Source: an uncultured cyanobacterium (lineage in GTDB: Bacteria; Cyanobacteriota; Cyanobacteriia; Cyanobacteriales; Chroococcidiopsidaceae). Taken from it: 7,763 bases of DNA. Both the position numbers and the translations under genes were made by a program. The notes beneath the pieces were generated by a model that searched no databases, was not told the origin of the DNA, and worked only from the letters and a program-made list of their open reading frames with translations. The stretch lies in contig CAMIFA010000205.1 of the NCBI GenBank assembly GCA_946221495.1, forward strand, positions 1 to 7,763, written 5' to 3'. Shown here one piece after another: positions 4,957 to 7,763 of this stretch. Numbering within the stretch: the stretch's first letter is position 1; each line of letters opens with the position of its first letter.

Positions 4957-5934
4957 GTGAAGCGAGTCGCGCTTACCTTAGGTCTTCTTAGCCTAGCAAG
5001 TAGCGTCCTTGTTGCTTGCTCACAGTCTCAGAATAATTCAACACAGTCTCAAATTAATTCCAACTCAAAACTGAAATCAGTAGCTGTAACTGTAGGTGAC
5101 TTGGGTAATCCATTCTTTGTCCTTATGGGACGAGGCGCGGAGTCCGAAGCTAGAAAAATCGGTGGGGAAAATGTCCGAACTACGATTGTTTCTAGTGGTT
5201 ACGACCTGAACTTACAGTTTAATCAACTGGAGAACTTCATTGCTGCCAACACCAGCCTAATTTTACTTAATGCTGGCGATAGTGAGGGAATCGCCCCTGC
5301 TGTTGCTAAAGCAAAACAAGCTGGTATCGCTGTGATTGCCGTAGATACAGGTGCGGGGGGCGGCGTAGATGCTACGGTCACTTCTAACAATCTGCAAGCA
5401 GGGCAAGTTAGCTGTCAATACATTGCAGATCGCCTCAAGGGTAGAGGCAACGTTGTAATTATTAACGGGCCACCAGTTAAATCAGTAGTTGAGCGCGTCC
5501 AAGGTTGCGAACAAATCTTGGCTAAATACCCCAACATTAAAGTGCTTTCTAAAGACCAAAATGCTGAAGGTAGCAGAGATGGTGGTTTAAGGGTAATGAG
5601 TGACTTGCTTACCTCATTTAAAAAAATTGATGCAGTTTTTGCGATTAATGACCCAACTGGGGTAGGCGCAGAACTAGCAGCAAGGCAGGCAAAACGTAAT
5701 GAATTCTTCATTGTCGGTGTAGACGGCGCACCAGAAGCAAAGGAAGCAATTGAAGACCCTAGTAGTGTGTTTGTCGCCACTGCTGCCCAAGATCCTTTAG
5801 GCATGACTAAAAAAGCAGTTCAGGTAGGCAACGAGATCCTGAACGGCAAGAAGCCCCAAAATCCTAATATCCTGATTCCGGTCAAATTGATTACTAGAGA
5901 GAACGTTAAAAACTACAAGGGTTGGACGGAGTAG
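4957..5934 (+). CDS. Sugar ABC transporter substrate-binding lipoprotein (RbsB/type-1 periplasmic binding family)
   Basis: This 325-residue protein captures a sugar outside the inner membrane and delivers it to the permease. A lipoprotein signal (MKRVALTLGLLSL, then SVLVAC) ends at C21, followed by a Ser/Gln/Asn-rich linker (about 22-37) that tethers the domain. The binding fold has RbsB-like landmarks: GDLGNPFF (47-54), NAGD (105-108), VDTGAG (129-134), a loop with R180 (VERVQG), NDPTGVGAELA (231-241) and GVDGAPEA (254-261), where the Asn/Asp/Arg positions normally contact the sugar; QDP at 278-280 is also typical. This places it in the CUT2 group (ribose, xylose, galactose, fructose, AI-2). 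The exact sugar cannot be deduced; FrtA-like fructose binding is an attractive option because such transporters exist in Nostoc/Anabaena. It is the first gene of the operon, with a leader of 100-150 nt. Confidence 0.9.
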   Translation: MKRVALTLGLLSLASSVLVACSQSQNNSTQSQINSNSKLKSVAVTVGDLGNPFFVLMGRGAESEARKIGGENVRTTIVSSGYDLNLQFNQLENFIAANTSLILLNAGDSEGIAPAVAKAKQAGIAVIAVDTGAGGGVDATVTSNNLQAGQVSCQYIADRLKGRGNVVIINGPPVKSVVERVQGCEQILAKYPNIKVLSKDQNAEGSRDGGLRVMSDLLTSFKKIDAVFAINDPTGVGAELAARQAKRNEFFIVGVDGAPEAKEAIEDPSSVFVATAAQDPLGMTKKAVQVGNEILNGKKPQNPNILIPVKLITRENVKNYKGWTE

Positions 5935-5959
5935 CAAGAATAATTGGGAATTTTCTTGC
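5934..5959 (+). other. Intercistronic hairpin between binding protein and ATPase genes
   Basis: GCAAGAA (5934-5940) pairs with TTCTTGC (5953-5959), and inside it AATT (5942-5945) pairs with AATT (5949-5952) around GGG, with T5941 bulged: 11 bp in all, starting at the last base of the stop codon. There is no T-run, so it is more likely a 3'-end stabiliser or partial attenuator than a full terminator. It would favour more binding protein than membrane components, as is usual in such operons. Confidence 0.5.
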
Positions 5960-5992
5960 CAGCACGATATCTGCACTACAAAAATTACAGCA

Positions 5993-7513
5993 ATGACAGC
6001 AACTCAATCTTCGATAATTCCGCGACTCGAAATGCAAGGCATCTCGAAAAAATTTCATGGTGTACCAGCTTTAAGTAACGTCAACTTAACCGTGTATCCG
6101 GGTGAAGTTCATGCCCTGATGGGCGAGAATGGGGCGGGTAAAAGTACACTGATGAAGATCCTGGCTGGGGCTTACGAAACGGATGGTGGTGAAATTCGGA
6201 TCAACGGTCAAATAGTAAAGATTACTGACCCCAAAGCGGCACGACAAGCAGGTATTGCGTTGATTTACCAAGAACTCAACGTTGCACCCAATTTAACTGT
6301 GGCGGAAAACATCTTCATGGGTAGCGAGTTTACCAAAGGGTATTTACTCGATCGCGATCGCATGAACCAGGAGGCAGAGAAGGTACTTAACAGTTTAGGG
6401 GCAAGTTTTACACCAAATGATCTAGTTTCCAGCCTTTCAATTGCGGAACAGCAGCAGGTAGAAATTGCGCGGGCGCTGAAGGATAATAGCCGCATCTTGG
6501 TAATGGATGAACCAACCGCAGCTTTATCAGACCGCGAAACAGAACGCTTGTTTGAGTTAATCCGGAAACTGCGAGCTGATGGGATTGCAATTATCTACAT
6601 TAGCCATCGGATGGAGGAAATCTACGCTTTAGCTGACCGGATCAGTGTACTCCGCGATGGTGAGTATGTTGGTAGTCTGACGCGAGAGGAAATCACCTCG
6701 GAGCGGTTGGTACAAATGATGGTCGGTAGACCTGTGCGGGATATGTTTGAACGGCAACCAGAGAAAAATCTGGGTGCGGTAGTTTTAGAGGTCAAAAATT
6801 TAAGTGATGGGCGGAAGATTCAGCCAGCTAGTTTTAAGCTTCATGCGGGAGAAATTGTCGGGTTAGCAGGACTCGTGGGTGCAGGTCGCACAGAGCTATC
6901 GCGGTTGATTTTTGGGGCTGACCCCAAGGCAAGCGGTGAAGTGATTTTGAATGGCACACAGTTGAAAATAGATAAACCTAGTGATGCGATCGCGGCGGGA
7001 ATTGCCTATGTACCAGAAGACCGCAAGGATCAGGGTTTATTTTTAGAGATGAGTTGCCGTAAGAATATTGTGCTTAATATCCTAAAACGTGATGCCAAGG
7101 CAGGCTTGATTGACTTTCGGAAAGTCGGCAACGTTGCCTCCCAAGCGGTTGATAACTTTAATATCCGGCTAGCAAATTTAGAAAACAGAGCGCTGGATTT
7201 GTCTGGTGGAAATCAGCAAAAGTTACTACTCGCTCGGTGGCTGGCAATTAACCCCAGAGTTTTGCTACTGGATGAGCCAACGCGAGGTGTAGATATTGGG
7301 GCAAAAAGTGAAATTTACCGGATTATTAGCGATTTAGCCGCCCAAGGAATGGCGATTTTGATGGTTTCTAGTGAATTGCTAGAAGTTATTGGATTGAGCG
7401 ATCGCGTTTTGGTAATGCGCGAAGGACGCTTAGAAGGTGAACTTACGGGTAAGGAAATTACTCAAGAAAACATTATGGCTTACGCCACCGGAGCAAGTGA
7501 GGTAGAAACATGA
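5993..7513 (+). CDS. Sugar ABC transporter ATP-binding protein, duplicated (RbsA/MglA/XylG family)
   Basis: The 506-residue cytoplasmic ATPase that powers sugar import; one polypeptide carries both nucleotide-binding domains, the CUT2 pattern and usual length. Domain 1 (about 10-245): Walker A GENGAGKST (44-52), Q-loop Q93, signature LSIAEQQQVEIA (148-159), Walker B ILVMDEPTAAL with E173, and H205 (ISH). Domain 2 (about 260-500): degenerate P-loop GLVGAGRTEL (293-302) lacking the Walker lysine, the family PEDRK motif (341-345), signature LSGGNQQK (403-410), Walker B LLLDEPTRGVD with E428, and S460 in place of the H-loop His. The asymmetry (a standard first site, a divergent second P-loop) is normal for this family, not damage. 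The ATG follows the binding-protein gene by 58 bp without a clear ribosome binding site; its TGA overlaps the next gene's ATG (ATGA). Confidence 0.95.
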   Translation: MTATQSSIIPRLEMQGISKKFHGVPALSNVNLTVYPGEVHALMGENGAGKSTLMKILAGAYETDGGEIRINGQIVKITDPKAARQAGIALIYQELNVAPNLTVAENIFMGSEFTKGYLLDRDRMNQEAEKVLNSLGASFTPNDLVSSLSIAEQQQVEIARALKDNSRILVMDEPTAALSDRETERLFELIRKLRADGIAIIYISHRMEEIYALADRISVLRDGEYVGSLTREEITSERLVQMMVGRPVRDMFERQPEKNLGAVVLEVKNLSDGRKIQPASFKLHAGEIVGLAGLVGAGRTELSRLIFGADPKASGEVILNGTQLKIDKPSDAIAAGIAYVPEDRKDQGLFLEMSCRKNIVLNILKRDAKAGLIDFRKVGNVASQAVDNFNIRLANLENRALDLSGGNQQKLLLARWLAINPRVLLLDEPTRGVDIGAKSEIYRIISDLAAQGMAILMVSSELLEVIGLSDRVLVMREGRLEGELTGKEITQENIMAYATGASEVET

Positions 7514-7763
7514 GTCAAATAGTCAGACCTGCAAGGAATACGCGCGATCGCTCGCAACCAGGCGGACGCAAATCGACAAATAATCTACTTCAAGTAGCAG
7601 GAATTTTACCAATCCTGTTACTAATTGGCATTTTATTTACTATCCTTACTCCCAACTTTCTCACGCCTGGTAATATTGTCAACATCCTCAGGCAAGCATC
7701 AATCAATATTGTGCTAGCAACTGGGATGACCTTCGTAATTCTTACTGGCGGGATTGACTTATC
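7510..7763 (+). CDS. Sugar ABC transporter permease, 5' part (RbsC family), cut by window edge
   Basis: The ATG at 7510 overlaps the ATPase stop by 4 bp (ATGA), so translation is coupled. Only the first 84 codons are in the window. A basic, polar cytoplasmic tail (MSQIVRPARNTRDRS...) precedes a first membrane segment (about 29-46, GILPILLLIGILFTILTP), then NFLTPGNIVNILRQASINIVLATGMTFVILTGGIDL. The NFLT-N-I-LRQ-S pattern and the GMTFVILTGGIDL segment are hallmarks of RbsC-type (CUT2) permeases, which form the dimeric channel of the transporter. The frame is open to the edge, so this is truncation by the window, not a pseudogene. Confidence 0.93.
   Translation, partial: MSQIVRPARNTRDRSQPGGRKSTNNLLQVAGILPILLLIGILFTILTPNFLTPGNIVNILRQASINIVLATGMTFVILTGGIDL

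Noticed and set aside
5415..5804. Minus-strand ORF of 129 codons inside the binding-protein gene
   Set aside because: It lies wholly inside a gene with clear family motifs; its composition is that of an antisense shadow. The same holds for the open frames at 373-636, 1527-1721, 1591-1782, 2238-2423, 3860-4105, 4196-4381 and within 6086-6590.
7131..7400. Loss of catalytic residues in the second ATPase domain (degenerate P-loop at 293-302, S460)
   Set aside because: The divergent second site is normal for RbsA/MglA/XylG proteins, not a sign of decay.
1002..7551. Eleven GCGATCGC octamers as regulatory sites
   Set aside because: This is the HIP1 motif spread through many cyanobacterial genomes, mostly inside genes here; useful for assigning the organism, not as local control sites.
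1..7763. CRISPR array, tRNA or rRNA genes
   Set aside because: No regularly spaced repeat series and no tRNA or rRNA landmarks were seen; the short repeats found are isolated pairs.

Overview
The window is chromosomal DNA from a cyanobacterium. The best single clue is the octamer GCGATCGC (HIP1), which occurs 11 times in 7.76 kb (chance expectation is about 0.1). Protein families and moderate GC agree. Species cannot be named from this; a larger-genome filamentous or Chroococcidiopsis-like lineage is my guess.

Layout. (1) Bases 1-53 look like the right end of an IS200/IS605-family (TnpB-type) element whose body lies outside the window. (2) On the minus strand at 160-918 is an exported, probably lipid-anchored intradiol (catechol-type) dioxygenase. 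(3) A mostly non-coding stretch (919-1566) holds one plausible 46-residue ORF (1194-1334, minus), followed by a readable stretch in another frame. (4) At 1567-2175 (minus) is a Spy/CpxP-like LTxxQ periplasmic protein made of two 57-residue near-copies. It is divergent from an OmpR-type response regulator (2374-3051) and its membrane histidine kinase (3055-4533). This is the same geometry as cpxP/cpxRA and zraP/zraSR in enterobacteria. The shared ~200 bp spacer holds a perfect palindrome overlapping a candidate promoter, a GC-rich stem-loop, and a hairpin enclosing the likely ribosome binding site. (5) A small GTG-started gene at 4549-4734 (minus) encodes a 61-residue protein with a TIRVP strand-helix segment, resembling a short DNA-binding fold. 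(6) A CUT2/RbsBAC-type sugar ABC transporter operon runs to the window edge: binding lipoprotein (4957-5934), double-ATPase (5993-7513) and permease (7510 onward, cut off). Its upstream region has a perfect 19-bp palindrome plus an imperfect copy 20 bp further on, and a strong hairpin separates the first two genes.

How the parts work together. The Spy-like protein, regulator and kinase probably form an envelope- or metal-stress feedback loop. The transporter would bring a pentose or hexose into the cell; its nearest familiar cyanobacterial analogue is the fructose transporter frtABC of Nostoc/Anabaena, but the substrate cannot be read here. I do not see a wholly new system. The most interesting points are the Cpx/Zra-like module with its structured leader and the operator-like palindromes between the small TIRVP gene and the sugar operon.
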